DNA from: Pseudomonas sp. UFMG81
GTDB taxonomy: Bacteria > Pseudomonadota > Gammaproteobacteria > Pseudomonadales > Pseudomonadaceae
Length of the DNA stretch: 64,000 nt
NCBI RefSeq assembly: GCF_015354575.1
Contig: NZ_JACAFQ010000020.1
Span: 32-64,031, forward strand
Direction: 5' to 3'
Of the stretch, positions 1-11,801 are shown one piece after another (position 1 is the first letter of the stretch; each line of letters opens with the position of its first letter). The notes below the pieces were generated by a model. It saw only the letters and a list, made by a program, of their open reading frames with translations, searched no databases and had not been told where the DNA came from. Both the position numbers and the translations under genes were made by a program.

Positions 1-148
1 GCCGGAATGCCAAGCGTGCCGTGCCTGCGCGCACAGTAATGGGGCAAGGACCGCACTACCAAGATGCAACACCGAATATCAGAGAGAACCAGCACGCCAT
101 AACGCAACGGGTGCCCCGCACCCGCAAAAACAAGGGACGGAGAGAAGT

Positions 149-1708
149 ATGATCAGTGCCGCTGTCGAACCTCACGTAGATGCATTCAACCCGGATAACC
201 GCGAGCCGCTGCCACCCAGCCTCGCACCGACAGTCACGGCACCCGGCGCCCAGCGCCAGCACAACCCCAACAAGCGCAAGATCCTGTTCGTCACCTCGGA
301 AATCGCCGACCTGGTCAAGACCGGCGGCCTGGGCGACGTGTCGTCCGCCCTGCCCCGGGCCCTGGCCCACCTGCACGATGTGCGGGTGCTGATCCCCGGC
401 TACCGCCAGGTGGTGGAGAGCGACAACCCCATCCATGTCGTCGGCGAGCTGGGCGGCCATGCCGCACTGCCACCGTGCAAGATCGGGCGCATGGACCTGG
501 CCGACGGCCTGGTGATCTATGTGCTGCTGTGCCCCGAGCTGTATCAGCGCGACGGCACCCCGTACGGCGCCAACAATGGCCGCGACTGGCCAGACAACCA
601 TATCCGCTTCGCCCGGCTTGGCCTGGCCGCCGCAGAGATCGCTGCCGGCGAAGGCATGGCCCACTGGCGCCCCGACCTGGTGCACGCCCACGACTGGCCG
701 GCTGGCCTGGCCCCGGCGTACATGCACTGGCGCGGTTTGAGCACTCCAACCCTGTTCACCATCCACAACCTGGCCTACCAGGGCGTGTATAGCCGCGGTT
801 GCAGCCCGGAGCTGGCGATCCCCGAGCATGCCATGCAGCAGGAAGGCATGGAGTTCTACGGCAAGCTGTCGTTCCTCAAGGCGGGGTTGGCCTACTCCAG
901 CCACATCACCACGGTCAGCGCCACCTACGCCCGGGAGATCACCACCCCTGAGTTCGGCTGCGGCCTGGACGGTTTCCTCGCCAGCAAGGCCCAGCAAGGG
1001 CTGCTGGGTGGCATCCCCAACGGCATCGACGAAAGCTGGGACTCGGCCACCGACCAGCACCTGCACCACAACTTCAGCATCAACGACTGGGACGGCAAGG
1101 CGCGCAACACGCAACAGGTGCGTGAGCTGTTCGAGCTGGAACCCTCCAGCGGCCCGCTGTTCGCCGTGGTGTCGCGGCTGGTCTACCAGAAGGGCCTGGA
1201 CCTCACCCTGGGCGTGGCCGACTACATCGTCGAGCAAGGCGGCCAGATCGCCATCATCGGCCGTGGTGAGCCGGAGGAAGAACAGGCCATGCGCGAACTG
1301 GCGCTGCGCCACCCGGGCCAAATCGGCGTGCGCATCGGCTTCAACGAAACCGACGCCCGGCGCATGTTCGCAGGCAGCGACTTCCTGCTGATGCCGTCAC
1401 GCTACGAGCCCTGTGGCCTGAGCCAGATGTATGCACAGCGCTTTGGCTCGCTGCCGGTGGCGCGCAATACCGGCGGGCTGGCCGACACCATCGAGAACGG
1501 CGTCACGGGCTTCCTGTTCGACGACTCCACCGTGGACAGCTACCGCGAAGCACTCAGCCGCGCGTTCTACGTGTACGGCAAGAAGCACCTGCTCAACGCC
1601 ATGCGCTGCCTGTCGATGACCCAGCCGTTCAACTGGTGCCAGGCGGTGGAGCCCTATGCGCGGCTGTACGAAGACCTGGTAAAGCAGGCCCACCTGGCCC
1701 ACTACTGA
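149..1708 (+). CDS. glgA: Glycogen synthase (GT5), 519 aa
   Basis: Transfers glucose from a nucleotide sugar (normally ADP-glucose) to the non-reducing end of an alpha-1,4-glucan in the cytoplasm. The GT5 signature KTGGLGDV starts at K57 and the C-terminal nucleotide-sugar half has SRYEPCGLSQMYAQ followed by NTGGLADTI. About 42 residues precede the usual GT5 start (the KILFVTSE strand), and this extension is rich in Pro and Ala. The start is supported by GGAGAGAAG just upstream. An A-rich AAAAACAA at 126-133 resembles a Hfq/Crc target. First gene of the glgA-treZ-malQ-treY run. No glgC is visible, so the donor must be made elsewhere. Family certain; in vivo role inferred. Confidence 0.95.
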   Translation: MISAAVEPHVDAFNPDNREPLPPSLAPTVTAPGAQRQHNPNKRKILFVTSEIADLVKTGGLGDVSSALPRALAHLHDVRVLIPGYRQVVESDNPIHVVGELGGHAALPPCKIGRMDLADGLVIYVLLCPELYQRDGTPYGANNGRDWPDNHIRFARLGLAAAEIAAGEGMAHWRPDLVHAHDWPAGLAPAYMHWRGLSTPTLFTIHNLAYQGVYSRGCSPELAIPEHAMQQEGMEFYGKLSFLKAGLAYSSHITTVSATYAREITTPEFGCGLDGFLASKAQQGLLGGIPNGIDESWDSATDQHLHHNFSINDWDGKARNTQQVRELFELEPSSGPLFAVVSRLVYQKGLDLTLGVADYIVEQGGQIAIIGRGEPEEEQAMRELALRHPGQIGVRIGFNETDARRMFAGSDFLLMPSRYEPCGLSQMYAQRFGSLPVARNTGGLADTIENGVTGFLFDDSTVDSYREALSRAFYVYGKKHLLNAMRCLSMTQPFNWCQAVEPYARLYEDLVKQAHLAHY

Positions 1709-1722
1709 GCGGGGAGCCGAAG

Positions 1723-3465
1723 ATGCACAGGCATGGCGCACAGGTACTGGACGCCACGTCGGCGCGCTTCGCCCTCTGGGCGCCGGATGCGCGCAGCGTG
1801 AGCGTGGAAGTCGAGCGGCAGCCGCCCGTCGAGCTGCCGCGCGGCAGTGATGGCTGGTACGTAGGCGTCGCCCCTGGCCAGGCGGGCGACCGCTACCGGC
1901 TGCGTATCGACGGGCAGCTCCAGGTCGCCGACCCGGCCTCGCGCTACCAGCCCGAGGGCGTGCAAGGGCCAAGCGAGCTGGTGGACCTGGCCGGTTACCC
2001 GTGGCAGCACCCCTGGCACGGGCGGCCCTGGCATGAAGCGGTGATCCAGGAGCTGCACGTGGGCCTGCTCGGCGGCTACAGCGGCGTGACCAAGGTATTG
2101 CCACGCCTGGCCGAGCTGGGCATCAGCGCCATCGAGCTGATGCCCCTGGGGCAGTTCCCCGGCGAGCGCAACTGGGGCTACGACGGTGCCCTGCCATTCG
2201 CCCCGCAGCACAGCTACGGCCAGCCGCACGAGCTGTGCGCGCTGGTCGACCAAGCGCACGGCCAGGGCCTGATGGTGCTGGTGGACGTGGTCTACAACCA
2301 CTTCGGCCCCGACGGCAACTACCTGCACCAGTACGCCAGCCCGTTCTTCCGTGAAGACCGGCAGACCCCCTGGGGCGCCGCCATCGACTTCCGCCGGCGT
2401 GAAGTGCGCGAATACTTCATCCAGAACGCCTTGATGTGGCTGTGCGACTACCGTTGCGATGGCTTGCGCCTGGACGCGGTGCACGCCATCGACCAGCCGG
2501 ATTTTCTCGTCGAACTGGCGCGCCGGGTACGTGCCGCCGTCGAGCCAGGCCGCGAGGTCTGGCTGGTGCTGGAGAACGAGCACAACCAGGCCGCACTGCT
2601 GGAGCAGGGCTTCGACGCCCAGTGGAACGACGACGGCCACAACGCCCTGCACGTGCTGCTGACCGGCGAGACCGAAGGCTACTACGCCGACTACAAGGAT
2701 CGCCCCATCGACCAGCTGGCGCGCTGCCTGAGCGAGGGATTCGTGTTCCAGGGCCAGGCCAACCGCCACGGCACGCCACGTGGCGAGCCGAGCAGCCACC
2801 TTGAGCCCAGCGCCTTCGTGCTGTTCCTGCAGAACCACGACCAGGTCGGCAACCGCGCCCTGGGCGAGCGCCTCACCCGCCTCTGCCCGCCGCCGGCGCT
2901 GAAGGCCGCCACCGCCCTGTTGCTGCTGTCGCCGATGATCCCGCTGCTGTTCATGGGCGACGACGACGGCAGCCGCAAGCCGTTCCTGTTCTTTACCGAC
3001 TTCCACGATGAGCTGGCCGATGCGGTGCGTGAAGGCCGGCGCGGCGAGTTCGCCCATTTCGACGCATTCGCCGACCCACACAAGCGCGAGCAGATCCCCG
3101 ACCCCAACGCCCAGGCCACCTTCGAAACCTGCAAACCCAGGCGCGAGGACGTACTGGCTGGCTGGCATGGCCTGTACCAGCAGCTGCTCGCCCTGCGCCA
3201 GCGCCATGTCACCCCGCATCTGCCCGGCACCCGCGCCCTGGGCGCCGAGGTGCTCGGCGACAAGGCCCTGACCGCACGCTGGCGCCTGGCCGACGGCCAG
3301 CAACTGCGCATCGACCTCAACCTCGACGCCCAGCCGCAGCCGGTGCAGTTGCCTGCCCTGCAACAGCGTCTGTACGACAGCAGCGACAACGCCCACCCCG
3401 ACTCGACGCTTGCCGCGCACAGCTGCGTGGTCAGCCTGCTGCCCCCCGAACAGGAGACGCCATGA
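1723..3465 (+). CDS. treZ: Malto-oligosyltrehalose trehalohydrolase, 580 aa
   Basis: Releases trehalose from malto-oligosyltrehalose, the second step of the TreY/TreZ route (GH13). An N-terminal beta-sandwich (FALWAPDARSVSVEVE) precedes the barrel. Catalytic elements are visible: nucleophile D251 in CDGLRLDAV, acid/base E284 in WLVLENE, and the QNHDQVGNR site. The ATG at 1723 lies 14 nt after glgA with GGGGAG upstream; an open frame begins further left but inside glgA. The stop overlaps the malQ start by 4 nt, implying translational coupling. The segment usually reading MGEEWG in TreZ is MGDDDGSRKPF here, a local variation. Product of the neighbouring treY is its substrate. Confidence 0.95.
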   Translation: MHRHGAQVLDATSARFALWAPDARSVSVEVERQPPVELPRGSDGWYVGVAPGQAGDRYRLRIDGQLQVADPASRYQPEGVQGPSELVDLAGYPWQHPWHGRPWHEAVIQELHVGLLGGYSGVTKVLPRLAELGISAIELMPLGQFPGERNWGYDGALPFAPQHSYGQPHELCALVDQAHGQGLMVLVDVVYNHFGPDGNYLHQYASPFFREDRQTPWGAAIDFRRREVREYFIQNALMWLCDYRCDGLRLDAVHAIDQPDFLVELARRVRAAVEPGREVWLVLENEHNQAALLEQGFDAQWNDDGHNALHVLLTGETEGYYADYKDRPIDQLARCLSEGFVFQGQANRHGTPRGEPSSHLEPSAFVLFLQNHDQVGNRALGERLTRLCPPPALKAATALLLLSPMIPLLFMGDDDGSRKPFLFFTDFHDELADAVREGRRGEFAHFDAFADPHKREQIPDPNAQATFETCKPRREDVLAGWHGLYQQLLALRQRHVTPHLPGTRALGAEVLGDKALTARWRLADGQQLRIDLNLDAQPQPVQLPALQQRLYDSSDNAHPDSTLAAHSCVVSLLPPEQETP

Positions 3466-5531
3466 GCGACCATCCCCTGCACCGCCTGGCCGCCCGTGTC
3501 GGCATCGCCCGCGACTGGATCGACGCCAGCAATCGCCCGCAGCAGGTCAGCGACGAGGTGCTGCGCCAGGTGCTCGCCGGCCTCGGTCACCCCGCCGGCG
3601 ATGATGCCGCCATTGCCACCAGCCTGCGTGCGGTCGCGCAGGCCGAGGACAGCGAGCACCTGCCGCCGCTGCTGACCGTCGATGTCGCCCAGCCGCTAGA
3701 CCTGCAACGCTGGTTCAGTGCCGGCAGCCAGGCACGCTGCGCCCTGGAAGACGGCAGCCAGCACCAGCTGGTGCTGGACACCCAGGCCCGCCTGCCAGGC
3801 GAGCTGCCGACCGGCTACCACCAGCTGGATATCGATGGCCGCCGCTTCACCGTGGCCGTGGCACCTCCTCGTTGCCATGCATTGGACGATTGCGTCGATC
3901 AGCCACCGCCCCGCTGCTGGGGCCTGGCGGTGCAGCTGTACAGCCTGCGCCGCCCGGGCGATGGCGGCTACGGCGACTGCCTGGCCCTGGAACAGCTGGC
4001 GCGCAGCGCCGCCGAACGCGGCGCCGATGCCCTGGCGATCAGCCCGATCCATGCGCTGTCGACCCTCGACCAGCAGCACTACAGCCCCTACTCGCCCTCC
4101 AGCCGCCTGCTGCTCAACACCCTCTACGCCAGCCCCGCCACCCTCCTCGGCGAGCGCGCCGTGCGCATGGCGATCGAGGCCGAAGGGCTTGCACAAATCC
4201 TCGAAGAGCTCGAGCAACGCCCACTGGTCGATTGGCCGCGGGCCGCCGACGCCCGTCAGCGCCTTCTGCAAGCGCTGTACCGCGACTTCAGCCAAGGCGC
4301 ACACCCGCTGCGCGAGGACTTCGACAGTTTTCGCCTCAGTGGCGGTGAAAAACTCGAACACCACTGCCGCTTCGAAGTGCTGCAAGCCCATGCCATGGAA
4401 CACGGCCTGGGCGCCGACTGGCGCAACTGGCCCGCCGCCTGGCACGACCCCTACCACCCGGAAGTGCAAGCATTCGCCAACGCCTACCCGGCCAAGGTCG
4501 AGTTCCACGCCTTCTGCCAGTGGTTGACCGAACGCAGCCTGCAACGCGCCCAGGACGCGGCGCGCGGCAATGGCATGGCGATCGGGCTGATCGCCGACCT
4601 GGCGGTGGGCGCCGACGGTGCCGGCAGCCAGGCCTGGAGCCGCCAGGACGAGCTGCTGGCCGAGCTGAAGGTTGGCGCGCCGCCGGACATTCTCAACCGC
4701 GCAGGGCAAGACTGGGGCATCTGCGCCTTCTCCCCCGAAGGCCTCAAGCGCAACGGCTACCGCGCCTTCATCGAGATGCTGCGGGCCAACCTGGCCCATG
4801 CCGGGGGCCTGCGCATCGACCATGTGATGGGCTTGCGCCGGCTGTGGCTGATCCCCCGGGGCGCCAAGCCCAGCGAGGGCGCGTACCTGCACTACCCGCT
4901 GGATGACCTGCTGCGCCTGCTGGCGCTGGAGTCGGCGCGCCACCAGGCGATCATCCTCGGCGAAGACCTGGGCACCGTGCCCGAAGGCCTGCGCGAGCGC
5001 CTGGCCGACAAGGCGGTACTGGGCATGCGCGTGCTGCCCTTCGAGCAACAACCCACGGGCCACTTCGCGCCGATCCTCGACTGGCCGGACAACGCCCTGG
5101 CCACCACTGGCACCCATGACCTGGCGCCCCTGGCCGGCTGGCTGCTGGGCCGTGATATCGACTGGAGCCACCGCCTGCAACTGATCGACGCCGCCACCGA
5201 GCTGCACTGGCGCCACACCCGCGCGCTGGAACGCGACGGCCTGCGCCGCACCCTGGAGCAGAATTACGGCGCGCTGGCCGACGACGCAGCGCTGATCGAC
5301 GCGGCGATCCGCTACGTTGGCCACACCCGCGCGCCGCTGGTACTGGTGCCGCTGGAAGACCTGCTGGGCTGCGACGAGCAGCCCAACCTGCCCGGCACCA
5401 CCGCCGGCCACCCCAACTGGCGGCGACGCTTCAAGGCCCCGGTGCGCGAGCTGCTCGACGATGAAGACGCCGCACGGCGCCTGGAGCTGCTGGCCCAGGC
5501 CCGCGAACAAGCCTGGGAGCGTGACCGGTGA
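3462..5531 (+). CDS. malQ: 4-alpha-glucanotransferase (amylomaltase), 689 aa
   Basis: Disproportionates malto-oligosaccharides (GH77), moving glucanyl units between chains and releasing glucose. Family motifs are present: SPYSPSSR near the donor site, GLRIDHVMGL with the nucleophile Asp, LGEDLGTVPEGLRERL with the acid/base Glu, and TTGTHD. The extended N-terminal region of about 140 residues before the barrel is usual for bacterial MalQ. ATGA overlap with treZ upstream and GTGA overlap with treY downstream place it in the middle of a translationally coupled operon. In this setting it probably adjusts chain lengths feeding TreY and recycles short glucans left by GlgX. Confidence 0.94.
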   Translation: MSDHPLHRLAARVGIARDWIDASNRPQQVSDEVLRQVLAGLGHPAGDDAAIATSLRAVAQAEDSEHLPPLLTVDVAQPLDLQRWFSAGSQARCALEDGSQHQLVLDTQARLPGELPTGYHQLDIDGRRFTVAVAPPRCHALDDCVDQPPPRCWGLAVQLYSLRRPGDGGYGDCLALEQLARSAAERGADALAISPIHALSTLDQQHYSPYSPSSRLLLNTLYASPATLLGERAVRMAIEAEGLAQILEELEQRPLVDWPRAADARQRLLQALYRDFSQGAHPLREDFDSFRLSGGEKLEHHCRFEVLQAHAMEHGLGADWRNWPAAWHDPYHPEVQAFANAYPAKVEFHAFCQWLTERSLQRAQDAARGNGMAIGLIADLAVGADGAGSQAWSRQDELLAELKVGAPPDILNRAGQDWGICAFSPEGLKRNGYRAFIEMLRANLAHAGGLRIDHVMGLRRLWLIPRGAKPSEGAYLHYPLDDLLRLLALESARHQAIILGEDLGTVPEGLRERLADKAVLGMRVLPFEQQPTGHFAPILDWPDNALATTGTHDLAPLAGWLLGRDIDWSHRLQLIDAATELHWRHTRALERDGLRRTLEQNYGALADDAALIDAAIRYVGHTRAPLVLVPLEDLLGCDEQPNLPGTTAGHPNWRRRFKAPVRELLDDEDAARRLELLAQAREQAWERDR

Positions 5532-8302
5532 AGCCCTTGACCGCCACCCTGCGCCTGCAACTGCACAGCGACTTCACCCTGGATGACGCCGTGCCGCTGG
5601 TGCCCTACTTCGCCCGGCTGGGCATCAGCCATGTGTATGCCTCGCCGATCCTCACCGCCCGCGCGGGCTCGCGCCACGGCTACGACGTGGTCGACCCGAC
5701 CCGGGTCAACCCGGAGCTTGGCGGCGAGGCGGCGCTGGAGCGCCTGGTGGCCGCGCTGCGCCAGCATGGCATGGGGCTGATCCTCGATACCGTGTCCAAT
5801 CACATGGCCGTGGGAGGCGCCGACAACCCCTGGTGGCAGAGCCTGCTGGCCTGGGGCCGGCGCAGCCCGTACGCGGAATTCTTCGATATCCAGTGGCACT
5901 CCAGCGACCCGCTGCTGGCCGGGCAGCTGCTGCTGCCGTTCCTGGGCAGCGACTATGGCGTGGCCCTGCAGCAGGGCGAGATCCCGCTGACCTTCGACGC
6001 CGAACACGGGGTGTTCGAAGTCGCCCACTACGACCACCGTTTCCCGATCTGCCCGCTGGACTACGGGCGCATCCTTGGCTCGGCCGAAGACCCGCGGTTG
6101 CAAGCCCTGGCCCATCACTTCAGTGCCTTGCACGAGGCCGCCGACGCCTTGGCGGGTGCCACGCCGCTGCACCACGATCTGGCCCGCGTGGTCGCCGCAG
6201 GCGCCGACATCGAGGGCGCCCTGGCCGCCTTTGACAGCCGTACCGACGCCGGCTTCAAGCGCCTGCATCAATTGCTGGAGCGCCAGACCTACCGCCTGGC
6301 CAGCTGGCGCACCGCCGCCGACGACATCAACTGGCGGCGCTTCTTCGACATCAACGAACTTGGCGGCCTGCGGGTGGAGCGCGCGGTGGTGTTCGAGGCC
6401 ACCCACGCCAAGCTGTTCGAACTGATCGAGCGCGGCCTGGTGGATGGCCTGCGCATCGACCATATCGACGGCCTGGCCGACCCGCGCCGCTACTGCCGCA
6501 ACCTGCGCCGGCGGGTCGACGGGCTGCTGGCACGCCGGCCGCTGGGTGCCGCCCTGGAACACTTCCCGATCTACGTGGAGAAGATCCTCGGTGCCGACGA
6601 GCACCTGCACCGCGACTGGCTTACCGACGGCACCACCGGCTACGAGTTCATGAACCAGGTGTCGTTGCTGCAACACGACCCGGCCGGCGAGGGGCCGCTG
6701 ACCGAGCTGTGGAGCACCGTCAGCGAACGCCCCGCGTTTGACGAAGAAGTACGTAGCGCCCGCCACCTGGTGCTCAACGCCAGCCTGGCCGGCGACTGTG
6801 AGTCGGTGGCCCAGGCCCTGCTGCAGGTGGCCCGCGACGACCTGATGACCCGTGACCTGACCCTCGGCGCGATCCGCCGGGCGCTACAGGCGCTGGTCGA
6901 GCATTACCCGGTGTACCGCACCTACATCAACGCCGGTGGTCGCCCGGCCGAGGATGAGCAGTTCTTCCAGCAAGCGCTCACGGGTGCACGGCAGTCACTG
7001 AGCGAAGCCGACTGGCCGCTGCTCGACCAGTTCGAACAGTGGCTGGGCGGCCAACCCTGGCGGCGCCTGCCCCCTGGCCGGCCGCGCAAGCACCTGCGCC
7101 ACGCCTGCGTGCGCTTCCAGCAACTGACCGCGCCCAGCGCCGCCAAGGCGGTGGAAGACACCGCCTTCTACCGCTCCGGCCGGCTGCTGTCGCGCAACGA
7201 CGTGGGGTTCGAGGCCGAGCGTTTCAGCACCGACACCGCCTGGTTCCACCATGAGGCCCAGCGCCGCCTGCGCAACTTTCCCGACAACCTGCTGGCCACC
7301 GCCACCCACGACCACAAGCGCGGCGAGGACTGCCGCGCGCGCCTGGCCGTGCTCAGTGAACGCGGGCCATGGCTGGCCAGCCGCGTCGAGCATTGGCGCG
7401 AACTGGCGGCGCCGCTGCGCGAAGGGTTGACCGAGGGCGATGCGCCAAGCCCGGGCGATGAACTGCTGCTGTTGCAGACCCTGCTCGGCAGCTGGCCGCT
7501 GGCGCTCGACCTGCACGATGACAACGCCCTGCGCCACTATGCCGAGCGCATCACGCAATGGCAGCAGAAGGCCCTGCGCGAAGCCAAGCTACGCAGCAGT
7601 TGGGCGGCGCCCAACGAAGGCTACGAACAGGCCTGCGCCCACTACGTGAGGGGGCTGCTACTGGACGGCGAGAACCAGCAGCTACGCCGCTCGCTGCACG
7701 ACGCCGCGCACCAGCTCGCCTGCCCCGGCGCGCTCAACGGCCTGGTGCAATGCCTGCTGCGCATGACCACGCCGGGCGTGCCCGACCTGTACCAGGGCAA
7801 TGAGTACTGGGACTTGAGCCTGGTCGACCCGGACAACCGCCGCCCGGTGGACTACGCGGCCAGGCGCGCCAGCCTCGATGACAGCACGCCACTGGCCGAG
7901 CTGCTGGCTCACTGGCGCGACGGCCGGGTCAAGCAGGCGTTGATCGCGCGACTGCTGGATGGTCGCAACAGCCACCCTGAGCTGTTCCGCCGTGGCAGCT
8001 ACCTGCCCCTCACCGTGCGAGGGCGCCATGCCGACAAAGTGCTGGCCTTCGCCCGCCTGGGCGAGGGTGAGCGCGCCATCGTCGTTGCACCGCGGCTGGC
8101 CAGCGCCCTGCTGGGCGCGGCCACCACCCCACTGATCCCGGCACAGAACTGGGACGATACCCGGCTGTTACTGCCGTTTGCCTTGTCGCCTGCCAACTGC
8201 TCGGGACTTTTCGGTGGCGGTGTGGTCAGCCCTTCAAAGGAGCTGAGGTTGAGCACCGTGCTGGCAGAGTTCCCGGTCAATGTGTTGATTGATCATGCCT
8301 AA
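5528..8302 (+). CDS. treY: Malto-oligosyltrehalose synthase, 924 aa
   Basis: Isomerises the reducing-end alpha-1,4 bond of a maltodextrin to alpha,alpha-1,1, giving malto-oligosyltrehalose for TreZ (GH13_26). Signatures are RAGSRHGYDVVDPTRVNPELGG near the N-terminus, GLRIDHIDGLADPRRY (nucleophile Asp), IYVEKIL (acid/base Glu), ATATHDHKRGEDCRAR and the C-terminal VPDLYQGNEYWDLSLVDPDNRR. Start is a GTG overlapping the malQ stop by 4 nt. Length is typical for the long proteobacterial form. TreY and TreZ bracket malQ, an arrangement that couples glucan trimming to trehalose release. Confidence 0.95.
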   Translation: MKPLTATLRLQLHSDFTLDDAVPLVPYFARLGISHVYASPILTARAGSRHGYDVVDPTRVNPELGGEAALERLVAALRQHGMGLILDTVSNHMAVGGADNPWWQSLLAWGRRSPYAEFFDIQWHSSDPLLAGQLLLPFLGSDYGVALQQGEIPLTFDAEHGVFEVAHYDHRFPICPLDYGRILGSAEDPRLQALAHHFSALHEAADALAGATPLHHDLARVVAAGADIEGALAAFDSRTDAGFKRLHQLLERQTYRLASWRTAADDINWRRFFDINELGGLRVERAVVFEATHAKLFELIERGLVDGLRIDHIDGLADPRRYCRNLRRRVDGLLARRPLGAALEHFPIYVEKILGADEHLHRDWLTDGTTGYEFMNQVSLLQHDPAGEGPLTELWSTVSERPAFDEEVRSARHLVLNASLAGDCESVAQALLQVARDDLMTRDLTLGAIRRALQALVEHYPVYRTYINAGGRPAEDEQFFQQALTGARQSLSEADWPLLDQFEQWLGGQPWRRLPPGRPRKHLRHACVRFQQLTAPSAAKAVEDTAFYRSGRLLSRNDVGFEAERFSTDTAWFHHEAQRRLRNFPDNLLATATHDHKRGEDCRARLAVLSERGPWLASRVEHWRELAAPLREGLTEGDAPSPGDELLLLQTLLGSWPLALDLHDDNALRHYAERITQWQQKALREAKLRSSWAAPNEGYEQACAHYVRGLLLDGENQQLRRSLHDAAHQLACPGALNGLVQCLLRMTTPGVPDLYQGNEYWDLSLVDPDNRRPVDYAARRASLDDSTPLAELLAHWRDGRVKQALIARLLDGRNSHPELFRRGSYLPLTVRGRHADKVLAFARLGEGERAIVVAPRLASALLGAATTPLIPAQNWDDTRLLLPFALSPANCSGLFGGGVVSPSKELRLSTVLAEFPVNVLIDHA

Positions 8303-8319
8303 CTGCATTCAGGAGCGTC

Positions 8320-8565
8320 GTGATGACTGTCGAAGAAAAACGTGTTCGCGAATTCGCCTATCAGATCTGGGAGTCGGAGGGTAAGCCGGCCGGCCAGGAG
8401 GATCGGCACTGGGAGATGGCGCGCAAGCTGGCCGAGGCCGAAGCCCTGGCGCCCAAGGCTGCGCCGCGCAAGAAGGCGGCGGCCAAGCCGAAGGCGGCGG
8501 CGACCGCTGAAAAGCCAGTGGCGGCGAAGAAGCCGAAAGCCGTGAAGAAGCCAGCGGCTGGCTGA
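8320..8565 (+). CDS. DUF2934 small basic protein, 81 aa
   Basis: A short protein with an N-terminal DUF2934-like segment (RVREFAYQIWESEGKPAGQEDRHWEMARKL shortened here to its key residues: IWESEG, HWEMA) and a Lys/Ala/Pro-rich low-complexity tail from about residue 48 with repeated KKAAAKPKA-type units, resembling histone-like or DNA-binding tails. It starts 17 nt after treY behind GGAGCG, so it is probably the last gene of that operon. DUF2934 proteins are often found beside trehalose/glycogen genes, but no biochemical role is established. The function is unknown; nucleic-acid or polyanion binding is only an inference from the charged tail. Confidence 0.8.
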   Translation: MMTVEEKRVREFAYQIWESEGKPAGQEDRHWEMARKLAEAEALAPKAAPRKKAAAKPKAAATAEKPVAAKKPKAVKKPAAG

Positions 8566-8587
8566 ATTTCAGGTATTGACTGTTCCG

Positions 8588-8668
8588 GCCCTATCGCTGG
8601 CAAGCCAGCTCCCACAGGGTCGTTGCAGCCGCTGTACCTGTGGGAGCTGGCTTGCCAGCGACAGGGCC
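8588..8668. repeat. REP palindrome pair
   Basis: Two inverted copies of the Pseudomonas REP core (TCGCTGGCAAGCCAGCTCCC and its complement) face each other across about 20 nt between the DUF2934 gene and glgX. The long hairpin may stabilise the upstream mRNA end or dampen read-through into glgX. Confidence 0.9.
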
Positions 8669-8708
8669 GCACTGCGGCCCCCGTTCCCCCCGCACCACGA
8701 GGACCGCC

Positions 8709-10862
<2,154 letters not shown>

Positions 10863-10888
10863 ACCTGGCAATGGTCATCTGGTCCTAC

Positions 10889-10980
10889 GCTGTGGGAGCG
10901 GGCTTGCCCCGCGATAGTGCCGGGCCTGTGGTCCCTGTAACACCGGTTGACGCATCGCGGGGCAAGCCCGCTCCCACGGA
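10889..10980. repeat. REP palindrome pair
   Basis: Inverted copies of the GGGCTTGCCCCGCGAT-type REP at both ends of a roughly 90-nt spacer between glgX and the next gene. This is a different REP subtype (CCCCGCGA loop) from the one before glgX. Confidence 0.9.
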
Positions 10981-11006
10981 TGACTCATTGCCACAGAGGA
11001 GTGATC

Positions 11007-11801
11007 GTGAACCACGAAGCCAGCAGTCCAGGTTTCGCCAGCGTCAGCCAGGCCCCGGCCGTGCACCGGGTCAAGGTGCTGACGGTCAACACCCACAAGG
11101 GCTTCACCGCCTTCAACCGGCGCTTCATCCTGCCCGAACTGCGTGAGGCGGTGCGCAGCACCCAGGCCGATATCGTGTTCCTCCAGGAAGTGCTAGGCAG
11201 CCATGACCGGCATGCCACCCGTTACCCAGGCTGGCCACAGACCTCGCAGTACGAATTCCTCGCCGACAGCATGTGGAGCGACTTCGCCTATGGCCGCAAT
11301 GCGGTCTACCCGGATGGCCACCACGGCAACGCGCTGCTGTCCAAGTACCCGATCATCGAGCACCGCAACCTCGACGTGTCGATCACCGGCCCCGAACGCC
11401 GTGGCCTGCTGCATTGTGTGCTGGCGGTGCCTGGCCAGCGCCAGCTGCACGCCATCTGCGTGCACCTGTCATTGCTCGAAAGCCACCGGCAGAAACAGCT
11501 TGCGCTGCTGCGCCAAGTGCTCGATGCCCTGCCCGCCGATGAGCCGGTGATCATCGCTGGCGATTTCAACGACTGGCAACTGCGCGGCAACCGCACCCTG
11601 GGGCTGCAACAGGGCCTGCACGAAGCCTTCGAACGCCATCACGGGCTGCTCGCACGCACCTACCCGGCGCGCCTGCCGCTGCTGCGCCTGGACCGTATCT
11701 ACCTGCGCAACGCCGACAGCCACGCCCCCAGGATCCTCGGCCACAGGCCCTGGACCCACCTTTCCGATCATCTGCCGCTGGCGGTGGAAGTGCGCCTGTA
11801 G
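11007..11801 (+). CDS. Endonuclease/exonuclease/phosphatase family protein, 264 aa
   Basis: A member of the Mg-dependent EEP (DNase I-like) fold. Motifs appear in order: TVNTHKGF, IVFLQEVLG (metal-binding Glu), GNALLSKYPI, VIIAGDFNDW (catalytic Asp/Asn) and SDHLPLAVEV at the C-terminus (catalytic Asp/His). The chosen GTG at 11007 has AGAGGA 6-7 nt upstream; a longer frame would start inside the REP. No signal peptide is evident, so a cytosolic enzyme is likely. The substrate (nucleic acid, phospholipid or phosphoester) cannot be read from sequence. It sits at the end of the glucan cluster, where its link to glycogen metabolism is unclear. Confidence 0.85.
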   Translation: MNHEASSPGFASVSQAPAVHRVKVLTVNTHKGFTAFNRRFILPELREAVRSTQADIVFLQEVLGSHDRHATRYPGWPQTSQYEFLADSMWSDFAYGRNAVYPDGHHGNALLSKYPIIEHRNLDVSITGPERRGLLHCVLAVPGQRQLHAICVHLSLLESHRQKQLALLRQVLDALPADEPVIIAGDFNDWQLRGNRTLGLQQGLHEAFERHHGLLARTYPARLPLLRLDRIYLRNADSHAPRILGHRPWTHLSDHLPLAVEVRL

